The position numbers and the translations under genes are program-made. The notes beneath the pieces are model-generated. The model was not told the origin of the DNA, made no database searches, and worked only from the letters and a program-made list of their open reading frames with translations. From the NCBI GenBank assembly GCA_023409265.1, contig JAEYHZ010000014.1, positions 62,001 through 126,000 of the forward strand: a stretch of 64,000 bases of DNA, read 5' to 3'. Positions 16,192 to 25,400 of the stretch are shown in pieces. The first letter of the stretch is position 1, and each line of letters opens with the position of its first letter. This stretch comes from Bacillota bacterium (lineage in GTDB: Bacteria; Bacillota; Clostridia; Acetivibrionales; DSM-1351).

Positions 16192-16851
16192 TTATATTCC
16201 ATTTGATTTTATAAAATCCAAATAACCCTTTTTCCTTAAGTTACAGGCAGGGCAATCTCCACATCCATCGCCTTTTATGCCGTTATAGCATGTTAATGTT
16301 TCATTTTTAACTATGTCAAGTACCCCCATATCAAATGCCATTTTCCAGGTTTCTTCCTTGTTTATCCACATTAATGGAGTATGGAGTACAAATTGATAAT
16401 CCATAGCAAGGTTTAAAGTTACATTTACAGACTTAATAAAAACATCTCTGCAATCCGGGTATCCGCTGTAGTCACTCTGTGATACTCCGGTAACAATATG
16501 ATTTATTCCTCTTTGTTTGGCAAATATTGCAGCAAAGGTTATAAACAGCATGTTCCTGCCATCCACAAATGTGTTAGGCAGCCTACCTGGTATGGTATGC
16601 TTGTCAACAGAAATATCCTCCCTGGTTAACGAGTTAGGCATAAGCTGATTCAGAAGGTTTAAATCTAAAATGTGATGCTCTATATCGCACTTCTTACAAA
16701 TATTTCTCGCACACTCCAATTCGAGCTTATGCCTTTGATTATAATTAAAGGATACTGCAGTTACCTGCCCAAAATTTCTTTTTGCCCAAAATAAACATGT
16801 AGTACTATCTTGCCCCCCACTGAAAATTACAACTGATTTACTCATTTCCAT
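16192..16851 (-). CDS. queC: 7-cyano-7-deazaguanine (preQ0) synthase QueC
   Basis: About 219 residues. An ATP-dependent ligase with the N-type PP-loop SGGQDSTTCLFWA near the start and a C-terminal zinc site CGDCPACNLRKKGY. It converts carboxy-deazaguanine to the nitrile preQ0. AAGGAG before the ATG at 16851 decides the start. QueF and Tgt are not in the window. The operon could feed housekeeping queuosine or a deazapurine metabolite; the sequence does not decide. Confidence 0.94.
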   Translation of the reverse strand: MEMSKSVVIFSGGQDSTTCLFWAKRNFGQVTAVSFNYNQRHKLELECARNICKKCDIEHHILDLNLLNQLMPNSLTREDISVDKHTIPGRLPNTFVDGRNMLFITFAAIFAKQRGINHIVTGVSQSDYSGYPDCRDVFIKSVNVTLNLAMDYQFVLHTPLMWINKEETWKMAFDMGVLDIVKNETLTCYNGIKGDGCGDCPACNLRKKGYLDFIKSNGI

Positions 16852-16894
16852 AAAAATTCTCCTTCCAATGTTTAACAATGGTAATATTATTATC

Positions 16895-17059
16895 TTAACT
16901 TTCCTCCATACAACAGCATCTTATAGCTTCGTTATACTCAGGGTTGTCACCAGTAAAAACCTTCTCAAGGCTACGCATTAAATATTTGCACAAAGCTGTT
17001 CCAAACTCACCCCCTCCGCTATTTTCTCTATAAGCTCCGATTCCAAGAAAACTGCACAC
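16895..17059 (-). pseudogene. Unrecognised C-terminal coding remnant upstream of queC
   Basis: A 54-codon open stretch reads FLGIGAYRENSGGGEFG, TALCKYLMRSLEKVFTGDNP and EYNEAIRCCCMEES, then stop. It has a protein-like composition but no start codon with a ribosome site. An adjacent frame just upstream (LSPIRAALVLGVQF) could continue it after a frameshift. It looks like the tail of a decayed gene. It occupies most of the ~310-bp gap between queC and the DAHP synthase; I see no preQ1 riboswitch there. Confidence 0.3.
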
Positions 17060-17165
17060 CTAGAACTAATGCTGCTCTTATCGGACTTAGAGCAATAAGG
17101 TTAACTATTAGGAATTATTATTGCATCGAAGGTACTATATTTCAGAATATCAGTAAATAGGGGTA

Positions 17166-18215
17166 TTATTGCTTAATAAAGCTTAAAAGATTTTCAAATT
17201 CACCAATATTAAGCTGCTGCTTACTATCAGATAATGCTAGTTCAGGATAAGGATGAACTTCAATCATAATGCCATCAGCACCAGCCGCTAAAGCAGCCTT
17301 TGCAATCGGTCCAATTATATCCTTTCGTCCTAGTGAATGACTCAAATCAACTAGTATTGGCAAACATGTCTCTTTTTTTATGATAGGAATTGAAGCAATA
17401 TCTAAGGTATTACGAGTTTTTGTTTCAAATGTTCTAATCCCACGTTCGCAAAGTATAATTTTTCTATTCCCCTGTAAACCCACATATTCAGCCGCGTACA
17501 TTAATTCCTGAATAGTAGCGCTCATACCTCTCTTTAATAAAATAGGTTTATTAATTAACCCAACTTCCTTTAATAATTCAAAGTTATGCATATTTCGAGC
17601 TCCAACTTGCAGTATATCCACATATTCTGCAACCATATCTATATCCCGAGTATCAACCACTTCCGTTACAGTAACAAGATTATACTTTTCACCAATCTCT
17701 TTTAATAACGCTAGACCTTTTCTCTTCAGTCCCTGAAATTCATACGGCGATGTTCTAGGTTTAAAAGCTCCTCCACGCAAATATTTTATTCCATTCCTTT
17801 TAAGAGCTTGCGCTACGCATTCTAAATATCTGGAATTTTCAACGGCACAAGGTCCTGCAATAATAACAGGTTCTCCAGGAGGTGTTTTAAAAATTTCTTG
17901 TATTGTCAAGAATCCCTGGCTTTCGGAGCTAATTAAAAGACTTTTATCACGCTTTATTCCTATATCGTTTAAGGTTGAAGAAAAAATGGTTTTAAAAATT
18001 TCCTTAACCGTATCATTATTTAAAGGTCCAAAATTATTTTTAATTATATAATTCAACATTTCTTTCTCATTTTCAGTTTCAAAGTATTCAATATCAACCT
18101 GTTCTTTTAACTCAGTTAATTCTTTAATAAGAGAAGCATGGTAGTTTAAAAGCCTGAGTAATTCAATATTTGTCTTTTCAATTTCTATATTTACCCTTTT
18201 AGCATTACTATTCAT
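17166..18215 (-). CDS. DAHP synthase with N-terminal, probably inactive, chorismate mutase domain
   Basis: 349 residues. Residues ~95-349 are a class I-beta DAHP synthase: IIAGPCAVENSRYLE, LRGGAFKPRTSPYEFQGL, LKRGMSATIQELMYAAEY, LCERGIRTFET and DLSHSLGRKDIIGP. It condenses PEP and erythrose 4-phosphate to start aromatic biosynthesis. Residues ~1-85 align with the AroQ chorismate mutase of Bacillus AroA-type fusions. The catalytic arginines are replaced: LLNYHASLIK has His where AroQ has Arg, the helix-1 Arg position is Asn, and FETENEKEML has Asn for the third. The domain is more likely regulatory. It diverges from the Sfp gene and may serve the adjacent cluster. Confidence 0.88.
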   Translation of the reverse strand: MNSNAKRVNIEIEKTNIELLRLLNYHASLIKELTELKEQVDIEYFETENEKEMLNYIIKNNFGPLNNDTVKEIFKTIFSSTLNDIGIKRDKSLLISSESQGFLTIQEIFKTPPGEPVIIAGPCAVENSRYLECVAQALKRNGIKYLRGGAFKPRTSPYEFQGLKRKGLALLKEIGEKYNLVTVTEVVDTRDIDMVAEYVDILQVGARNMHNFELLKEVGLINKPILLKRGMSATIQELMYAAEYVGLQGNRKIILCERGIRTFETKTRNTLDIASIPIIKKETCLPILVDLSHSLGRKDIIGPIAKAALAAGADGIMIEVHPYPELALSDSKQQLNIGEFENLLSFIKQ

Positions 18216-18423
18216 TATATTTTGTCCTTATTACTTCATATTTTTATTGTATTTTTAAATTTTCGCTACTGTAATTATTTAATAATTGCATATAAATGGT
18301 TTATATTGTAAAATATTTTATAATTACAATAAATCGAATTTTTCAAAATGTAAGTCCTTTGTTTTACTAAAGTCATTCATATATTTTTATAAAAGAACTA
18401 AATTGAAGAGGGTTGATTTATGA

Positions 18424-19113
18424 ATGTGTTTAACCTATGCATTAAAAATAAATGAAAACTTAGATATGAAGAATTTTAATCAGCTATTACCTTATGTATC
18501 TGAGGAAAAAATAAACCGGATATACAGATTTCACAGATTTGAAGATGCTCAACGTTCACTGCTTGGAGACATTTTAGCAAGATACGTTATCTGTAAAAAT
18601 ATGAAAATAAAAAATAAAGAGATAGTTTTTAAAACCAGCGAGTACGGCAAGCCTTTTCTATCAGGACAATCAAACATCCATTTTAATATCTCGCATTGTG
18701 AGAATTGGGTAGTATGTTCTTTAGATAACTCCTCTGTTGGCGTTGACGTTGAAACTATAAAACCAATCGATTTAAATATTGCCGAAAGATTTTTTTCTAA
18801 AGATGAAAACAATTATATTCTATCACAATCTGCAGATAAGCAGCTTACAAATTTTTTTAAAGTTTGGACTTTAAAAGAAAGCTACATTAAGAATATTGGA
18901 GAAGGTTTAAGTCGGCTGAACTCTTTTTCTTTTAATTTTTTCCCAAAAATATCCCTAGTTAAGCCATATACTGATTCTCAGGAATTTTTCTTTCACCAAT
19001 TTTTTTTAGATAACAATAGTATCATTTCAATATGTGCATTAAGTGATCAATTCTATGAAGGAGATACTTTTAATGTTGGGTCTTTTGTAAATAGTGTGAA
19101 GGATTTACTATAA
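18424..19113 (+). CDS. Sfp-type 4-prime-phosphopantetheinyl transferase
   Basis: 229 residues, the only well-supported plus-strand gene. It moves phosphopantetheine from CoA to the serine of carrier proteins. Motifs: HFNISHCENWVVCSL, GVDVETI with its metal-binding acidic residues, and WTLKESYIKNIGEGLS. The length fits the Sfp group that accepts PKS and NRPS carriers. It is read convergently toward the cluster's last gene, the thioesterase, and probably primes the seven or so carrier domains encoded next to it. Confidence 0.93.
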   Translation: MCLTYALKINENLDMKNFNQLLPYVSEEKINRIYRFHRFEDAQRSLLGDILARYVICKNMKIKNKEIVFKTSEYGKPFLSGQSNIHFNISHCENWVVCSLDNSSVGVDVETIKPIDLNIAERFFSKDENNYILSQSADKQLTNFFKVWTLKESYIKNIGEGLSRLNSFSFNFFPKISLVKPYTDSQEFFFHQFFLDNNSIISICALSDQFYEGDTFNVGSFVNSVKDLL

Positions 19114-19145
19114 CTTGTTGGTGCTATTAAGTAAACCTCTTCATC

Positions 19146-19871
19146 TCAATTCACTAAAGCAGTATTAATGATATTTACTATTTCCCGAATATGTTCATTT
19201 ATAAAAAAATGTCCCCCGTTAAAAATGAAACTTTTAGAATATCCGGTAGTACATTCCTGCCAGCTATCTATTTGGTCATACTCAATTAAAGGGTCCTCTT
19301 TCCCCGAAAGAACTGAAATATCGCAATCAAAAAGTTTTCTTCCTGTTTTATATTCATATAATTCAAAAATTCTATAATCAGACCTTAATATCGGCAAAAA
19401 TAGTTTCATTAGCTTTTCGTGGACCAGCAGTTCTTTAGGAGTCCCCCCATATGAAAAGATTTCCTTTATAAATTCTTCGTCGGACAGCTTATATAAGCTC
19501 TTGTAAGGACGGCTGGCAAAGGGAGGATTTATTCCGGAAAAGAAAATATGCTGTGGCTGCTGTATACCAAATTCCATAAGCCTATGTATTACTTCATAAG
19601 TTAATAACCCTCCCATACTGTGTCCAAAAATAGCGTAATCATCATTACCTTTTTGGTTAATCACTATTTTGCAAATATCTTCGACCGCTTCCCCGAAAGA
19701 ATTGTAAAGAGCTTCTTTGATCCTTAATCCATGCCCTGAAAGTTCAATCGCACACATTTCAATTCCACTATGTAAAAAATCTTTCCATTTGTTGTAAACA
19801 AAAGCTGTACCTCCTGCATAAGGAATAGTAAACAGCTTTATTTTACCAGAGTTATTTTTGCTATTTTCCAC
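19146..19871 (-). CDS. Type II (editing) thioesterase
   Basis: 241 residues, alpha/beta hydrolase of the GrsT/SrfA-D group: FTIPYAGGTAFVYNKW, the nucleophile in FGHSMGGLLTYEV, the acid in SGKEDPLIEYDQ and the histidine in NGGHFFINEH. Such enzymes remove stalled or wrong acyl groups from carrier proteins. It is the last gene of the biosynthetic operon, 22 bp after a discrete ACP. No integrated TE domain is found on the PKS proteins, so a release role is also possible. Confidence 0.9.
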   Translation of the reverse strand: MENSKNNSGKIKLFTIPYAGGTAFVYNKWKDFLHSGIEMCAIELSGHGLRIKEALYNSFGEAVEDICKIVINQKGNDDYAIFGHSMGGLLTYEVIHRLMEFGIQQPQHIFFSGINPPFASRPYKSLYKLSDEEFIKEIFSYGGTPKELLVHEKLMKLFLPILRSDYRIFELYEYKTGRKLFDCDISVLSGKEDPLIEYDQIDSWQECTTGYSKSFIFNGGHFFINEHIREIVNIINTALVN

Positions 19872-19893
19872 TGAATATTCCTTCCTTTTTAAA

Positions 19894-20142
19894 TCAGTCT
19901 TTTACCCGTTTAGCTACATAGTCTACTAGCTTATCGAGATTTAGAAAATTATCCAGGTTCAGGTCTTTATCTCCAAATTCAAACCCAAATTCCTTCTCTA
20001 TTGCTATTACTACTTTAATAAATATAATTGAATTTACCCCCTGCTCAATCAAATTCTGATTTAAATCAATTTCCCCAATATCAAATTCAACTAAATTCTC
20101 TGTGAATATCTTTTTTACTTTTTCTTCAACATTTGTATTCAT
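19894..20142 (-). CDS. Discrete acyl carrier protein (ACP-3)
   Basis: 82 residues, acidic, four-helix carrier protein. The phosphopantetheine serine lies in LIEQGVNSIIFIKVVIAIEK at about residue 38. A strong ribosome site (AGGGGGAG) precedes the ATG. It sits between a BtrH-like protein and the thioesterase, the pairing expected if the BtrH protein moves an acyl group off this carrier, as BtrH does from BtrI in butirosin biosynthesis. One of three stand-alone carriers in the cluster. Confidence 0.9.
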   Translation of the reverse strand: MNTNVEEKVKKIFTENLVEFDIGEIDLNQNLIEQGVNSIIFIKVVIAIEKEFGFEFGDKDLNLDNFLNLDKLVDYVAKRVKD

Positions 20143-20217
20143 AATTATCTCCCCCTTGTCTAATTAGTTAGTTCCTCACTTGTAATGCAACATTCCTGGG
20201 AATTACTGCATTTTGTA

Positions 20218-21378
20218 CTATGTTACTGCTCTTTCACGTTTGTCTCTGAAACCATAATGCTCTGCAAAAGAAAACAGTTTTTTATAATAGCTCTTTTCAT
20301 ACATTAACACGTTACTAAGGTTTCCCATCACCTCTTGCATTTTTTGAGCATTATAATTTAATGAGTAAAGATATTTTACAATAGCATTCCTGCTATAACC
20401 GAGCATCTCAATTATTTTATCCAGTTCAAGTACAAGTTCAAAATTAAAATCTCTAATTTGAGATACTTTAAATTTTTCTGCAAGTTTAGCATTGATTATG
20501 TCATTAAATATATTTAATAAAGTATTATGATTTTTTGATAATTCAGCTTCATCAGCTAATACATTATTAACTTGGTTTATAAATACCTGCAAAGAGCTTA
20601 ACCCCTCAAGTATAATCTTTTTATTGTTCTTAAGATTATTGCAGTAAGTATCAAGCTCACTTGCCCCAACCTCTTTTAATGTGTGTTTGCCTGCTGAATT
20701 ATTATCGTCAATATAAAACTCATAATAGTTTTTAAATTCGTTCTTACATTTAAAATTTGCAACCTTAAGAAACTCACAATTATTACGGTAATCGGCTGAA
20801 TCGGGATACCCGCACTTTCTTTCACATGTATTGAAATTCGGAACACCACACTTATAAACATTTACCAGTTGCCCCTCATAGCAATTTGTCAAATCACGGA
20901 AACTAATGGTATGTTTTGCATATGATAAACTGTATCTGTATTTATGGTCTATGATTTGAAAAACTTTATCTTCTTTGTTATATCCGTATATCAGCAAAGT
21001 ATGTACCATATGCCGCTTATGGTAAGTATCATTCCTCAAGGGGTCATAAAAGCAGTCAATCCATATCAGTACCGGTCTTCCCTTGTCAATTGATTCACAA
21101 GCATCATCTACAATATTATCGCAGTTGTCCCTAGCTTCAAATTTAATTCCCTCATACTCCAGCAAATCTTCAAAGTAATTATGAGAACTATACTCAACAC
21201 TGAATTTATCCCAGTCTTCTCCTTTTTCCAGCTTATAAAAAAAAATATCGTTTATAAGAAAAGGTAATTCTCTTTTACCCAGAAAGCGAACAACCGGAAA
21301 AAATGAATTATTAAAACAAAGCTTATAAAAAATATCACAAAACGGTTCAATATTATGTATCATATTGCTGTTTGACAT
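20218..21378 (-). CDS. BtrH-family (papain-like fold) protein, copy 4
   Basis: 386 residues. The N-terminal ~180 residues resemble BtrH_N/cysteine-peptidase-like folds: a long helix region, GRPVLIWIDCFYDP, HMVHTLLIYGYNKEDKVFQIIDHKY and later ISFRDLTNCYEG. This strand-His-Asp pattern is shared with the other three copies in the cluster. The C-terminal half is helical. BtrH transfers an acyl chain from a carrier protein to an amine. The N-terminal cysteine is not in an obvious Cys-x-x-helix motif here, so activity is uncertain. It also carries a Cys-rich insert (NTCERKCGYPDSADYRNNC). Confidence 0.6.
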   Translation of the reverse strand: MSNSNMIHNIEPFCDIFYKLCFNNSFFPVVRFLGKRELPFLINDIFFYKLEKGEDWDKFSVEYSSHNYFEDLLEYEGIKFEARDNCDNIVDDACESIDKGRPVLIWIDCFYDPLRNDTYHKRHMVHTLLIYGYNKEDKVFQIIDHKYRYSLSYAKHTISFRDLTNCYEGQLVNVYKCGVPNFNTCERKCGYPDSADYRNNCEFLKVANFKCKNEFKNYYEFYIDDNNSAGKHTLKEVGASELDTYCNNLKNNKKIILEGLSSLQVFINQVNNVLADEAELSKNHNTLLNIFNDIINAKLAEKFKVSQIRDFNFELVLELDKIIEMLGYSRNAIVKYLYSLNYNAQKMQEVMGNLSNVLMYEKSYYKKLFSFAEHYGFRDKRERAVT

Positions 21379-21388
21379 ACTATTCTCC

Positions 21389-22447
21389 TCAAATGATTTT
21401 GGATTTTATGGAGCATAAACAATCATAAAGCTTTTCCTCCAGGTGAATACATTCTAGAATCAAATCGGCAATCCTCTTATGCAGCTCATACGAATAAGCC
21501 ATACTGCATTTACATATCAGTAGCAGCACAGTGTTCCAGCTTGTACTGATATCATTTAACAATATTGACGCATCCTTGATTCCCATATTGGCAAACTCAT
21601 AAGATGCAGCATCCATATACCATTTAAAAAGGCTTTTATTTTTTGCCAGCATAAATGTACTAATGTATAGCTCCCGGAAAAAAACTTCCGTTTTCTCATC
21701 TGTGTTTCTTAAGTAGGCAGTACAGGCCTCATATATTGCTTTCAATGCATCTATGCCTTTTAACACCTCATTATTATCGGATAAACCATAATACTGGTCT
21801 AAGGTCAAATCCAAAGTTCTGCTCAGCAACTCATAATCTTCACTGTCCCATCCCTCCCTGTTTATTTCTACCCACGCATTATGAATAGGCATACCGCTGG
21901 CAACATTAACTCCCAAAGGATTATCCGATTTTCTTGCTTCAAGATATTCCTCCAATTCCATTTCAGGCTTATAACTCCAGTGGTGCTGATACCAGTCAAG
22001 GATAAGCGGTTTCTCACTACCTGTTGTGTACCCTGCTAGAATTACCGAATGAAGTCCATGTTCTTTGTTTTTAAATATCGGGTTATAGGATAAATTAAAC
22101 AAATCCATGAATACTATCAAAGGCAGTCCCGTATCTATTTTTTTCTTATTTTCAATCCAGACTCCCAAAGCTTCAGACTTGCATTCCTTATGCAGCAAAA
22201 CCCTATTGCTATTTTTCACCAGGGGACAATTTCCTATTACGCTCTGGATATCTGTCATCCTGACATTTTTATAACCCAATTTAAATGAAGTATCCCTTAA
22301 CAGCCTAAAATCTAACGAACAATTGATAAAGTATTTAGCATTCTTTATGCCGTAATACTCCAATACAATTCTGCAATTATTTTTAAAGCAATAAAATTCA
22401 AATTCCTTATGGCAACTCAATTGCCTGTTATAAATGTCAATCAGCAT
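21389..22447 (-). CDS. BtrH-family (papain-like fold) protein, copy 3
   Basis: 352 residues, of the same type as its neighbour. The N-terminus has FYCFKNNCRIVLEYYGI, where the BtrH/C39-like fold puts a cysteine at the head of a helix. It is followed by GLPLIVFMDLFNLSYNP, HGLHSVILAGYTTGSEKPLILDWYQ (His and Asp positions, given as HGLHSVILAGY and LILDWYQ) and a helical C-terminal half. It overlaps the upstream PKS gene by 11 bp, so it is translationally coupled to the last PKS module and is a good candidate for chain transfer off that module. Confidence 0.65.
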   Translation of the reverse strand: MLIDIYNRQLSCHKEFEFYCFKNNCRIVLEYYGIKNAKYFINCSLDFRLLRDTSFKLGYKNVRMTDIQSVIGNCPLVKNSNRVLLHKECKSEALGVWIENKKKIDTGLPLIVFMDLFNLSYNPIFKNKEHGLHSVILAGYTTGSEKPLILDWYQHHWSYKPEMELEEYLEARKSDNPLGVNVASGMPIHNAWVEINREGWDSEDYELLSRTLDLTLDQYYGLSDNNEVLKGIDALKAIYEACTAYLRNTDEKTEVFFRELYISTFMLAKNKSLFKWYMDAASYEFANMGIKDASILLNDISTSWNTVLLLICKCSMAYSYELHKRIADLILECIHLEEKLYDCLCSIKSKII

Positions 22448-25400
22448 ACACTTCTCCTTCTATTTCGTAATCATAAGCCTCTGAATTTGCCTTTTCCCGT
22501 ATATATTCTGATAATTTCCTTATAGTTCTGTACTTATAAATATGTGAACTATCAACGCACATTCCGTTATCCTCCATTGCAACTTCAAGTTTTACTGCAA
22601 TTATGGAATTCCCTCCTATGCTGAAATAATCATCATTTACACCTATTCTGTCAATTCCCAGTTCATTACCTAAAGCCTCAAGCCATATCCCCTGTACCTT
22701 TGCTTCAAGTTCATCCCTTGCATCCTCATAAATTGTCCGGAGCTGTTTGCCCTCTTGTTCATCCTGGTAAGCTACATCATCCTTTGAATATCCTGCAAGC
22801 AACTCATCAGGTATTGCAACAGGTAAATTAATAAGCTTATCTTGCAGATATCTGTAATTTATCTCTCCTGTCAAAGCCCTTGGAATACTGCTGTTCAGTA
22901 GCTTATCAAAACAATTCACAGCATCGTCGGTATTAATTGACTTAAATACCCATGTATTTTCATTTGCAGTTCCAAAATCATGGGCCATACCAGTTTCGCT
23001 CCAAGCAGGCCAATCAATGGACAGCGTCCTTTTCCCCAAATGACTTCTATGCACGGAAAATGCATCCAAGTAAGAATTAGCGGCTGCATAGTCACCGGAG
23101 CCAACCATTCCAAATACCCCGATTAATGAAGAAAACATAACAAAAAAGTCGAGATTCTCATGCTCTGTCAGCTTATGCAGCACCCAGGTACCAAATATTT
23201 TCGGCTTCAGTACTTTTTGAACCTTTTCTTCGTTCTTCCTGACAAGGAATCCGTCTCCCGCAACTCCGGCACTATGGACAATTCCGTTAATTTTCCCAAA
23301 TTTCTTTCTCAAACCGTTAAATACTTTCTGCATCTGATCCATATCGGAAATGTCCGCACTTATTAACTGAACATTACTTCCCAGTGACTCTATCTCAATG
23401 ATTTTTATTAATTTGTGGCATAGCTTCTCATTATCCCCCTCTTTTATAATTTCATTCCATTTATCATGGGGAGGTAGAACGGAACGGTTTATAAGTACGA
23501 TATTGGTCCTGTTCTTATGAGCCAGGTATTTAGCCACCTCAAGCCCGATTCCTCCGGCTCCCCCGGTAATCACATATACTCCTTCACTCCTGATTTCTAC
23601 AGGTTTTTCCACATAATCGTCTATAGTAAATTCTTCCAACATTTCGGTATATTTTGACTTATCCCTGAATGCCAACTGGTATTCAGGTCTGTTCAATCTT
23701 AATTCATATAGTATTTCCTCCGCCGTTGTACCCTGGTCAATATCAATACACCGGCATTGCAGTCTGGGATATTCTTCGGAGAGTATTTTTCCTAGTCCAA
23801 AAAACGCGGCATTACACGGATATATTATTCCTTCTGTTTTTGTCACTTCGTTTGCATATCTGGAAATCAGAACAATATTAATATTGTTGTCCTCTTTGCT
23901 TTTAAGGACAGATTTTGTCAAATAAAACAAACTGTATACGCCTGTATCCAGACTCTCACCGAGCTGGGTTATGCATTCTTCATGCCTACAAAAATCCAAT
24001 GTAAAAAGATGCACTATTAAAGCAACCTTTTCTATACAAATTTCCTCAATCAATCTATCATAGTCTCTTTGGCTCTTTCCGACCGTAAATTTATCAATAC
24101 CTGTTTTTTCAAACTCATCCGAAAGGCTTACCTCTATTACCTTCCTGCCCTCATCCCGAAGCGTTTGGCATATTGCGCCGCCCGGTCCTTTATTATCTTT
24201 AAATATGAGAATTATTCCGCCAGGTCCGACAGACTCCTGATCCCCCCTTTCCAGCCTCCTCCAAACGGTCTGGTAAAAGCTATTCCCCGGCCTCTTTTTA
24301 CCTGATATTTTAAATATATTTTCATCGTCTCTTACCTTTTTTATTGAATATTCCTCTACCTCTGCAAAAACGTTTCCATTTTCATCCATAAGGCAGAAAT
24401 CATAAGTTATAGTATCCCTCTTCTCCGCGGTTACTTTTTTACTATTTACATAGCAGTAAAACTTTTGAGGCATAGCCTTATACACCCTGATTTTCTTATA
24501 TCCGGCCGGAAGATACAGCTCTTTTATTGAATCATCCATTCGTGCAGCCGTATTGGCAGCTATATCCATTAGCGCGGGGTGCAGAAAATACTGACCCATA
24601 TCTTTTCTGAATTCTTCTGAAAGCTGAATCCTTATCAGAAATTCCTCTCCAAGATAATTTATCTGTTTCAGGCTGCTCCACCTTGGACCGAATTCAAATT
24701 GGTCCGGTTTCTCACTCATCCCCTCAAAGTCTTTCAATTTATACAGCCTTTTCATCAATGCACTGATGTCATACTGCTTTACCTCTGATGGAGCCGGCGT
24801 TTTATACACTTTGCCCCTGGCATGCTCGGTCCAAACATCTTCAGAATTTCTATTTACCTGCCTGCTCGCAATATTGAACAATATATATTCTTTTTCTTGC
24901 TTTGTAAGTATGTGTATTTCACTATTCTCAGTTATTTTTGTTGTCATCAGCGGATAAAAAAACTTTAGATTAACTTCAAAATTATTTATTTTATAGTACT
25001 TACGTGTAATTTCCATTATCATATCAATATATGCAGTACCCGGCATTGTAAAATTGCCTGTTACCTTGTGTTCCAGTAATGGCCAGCTCGTTTTTGCGCT
25101 GACATTTGACAGAAATATTTTTTGATTTAAAGTTTGCAGCGCACATGTGTGCACTAACGGATGAATGTCCTCCCCGGACCTATGCGTTATACCAGGCTTA
25201 CCAGTGCTATCGGTTTCGGGCCACAGGCTTTTTTTTCTGGCAGGATAGCCTGGCAGGCTCATTTTTCTTGCGGGACTCTCTGAATATAAACCCTGCCAGT
25301 CTATGTCGTATCCATTTACATATAGCTTGCAGATCTCTTGCAGTGCTTCCATCCGTCTTGCATCTCCGTAGGCCTTTGATATTTTTCCGGCACAACGCTT

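Noticed and set aside
16852..17165. preQ1 riboswitch ahead of queC
   Set aside because: No preQ1-type pseudoknot pattern; the gap holds a coding remnant instead.
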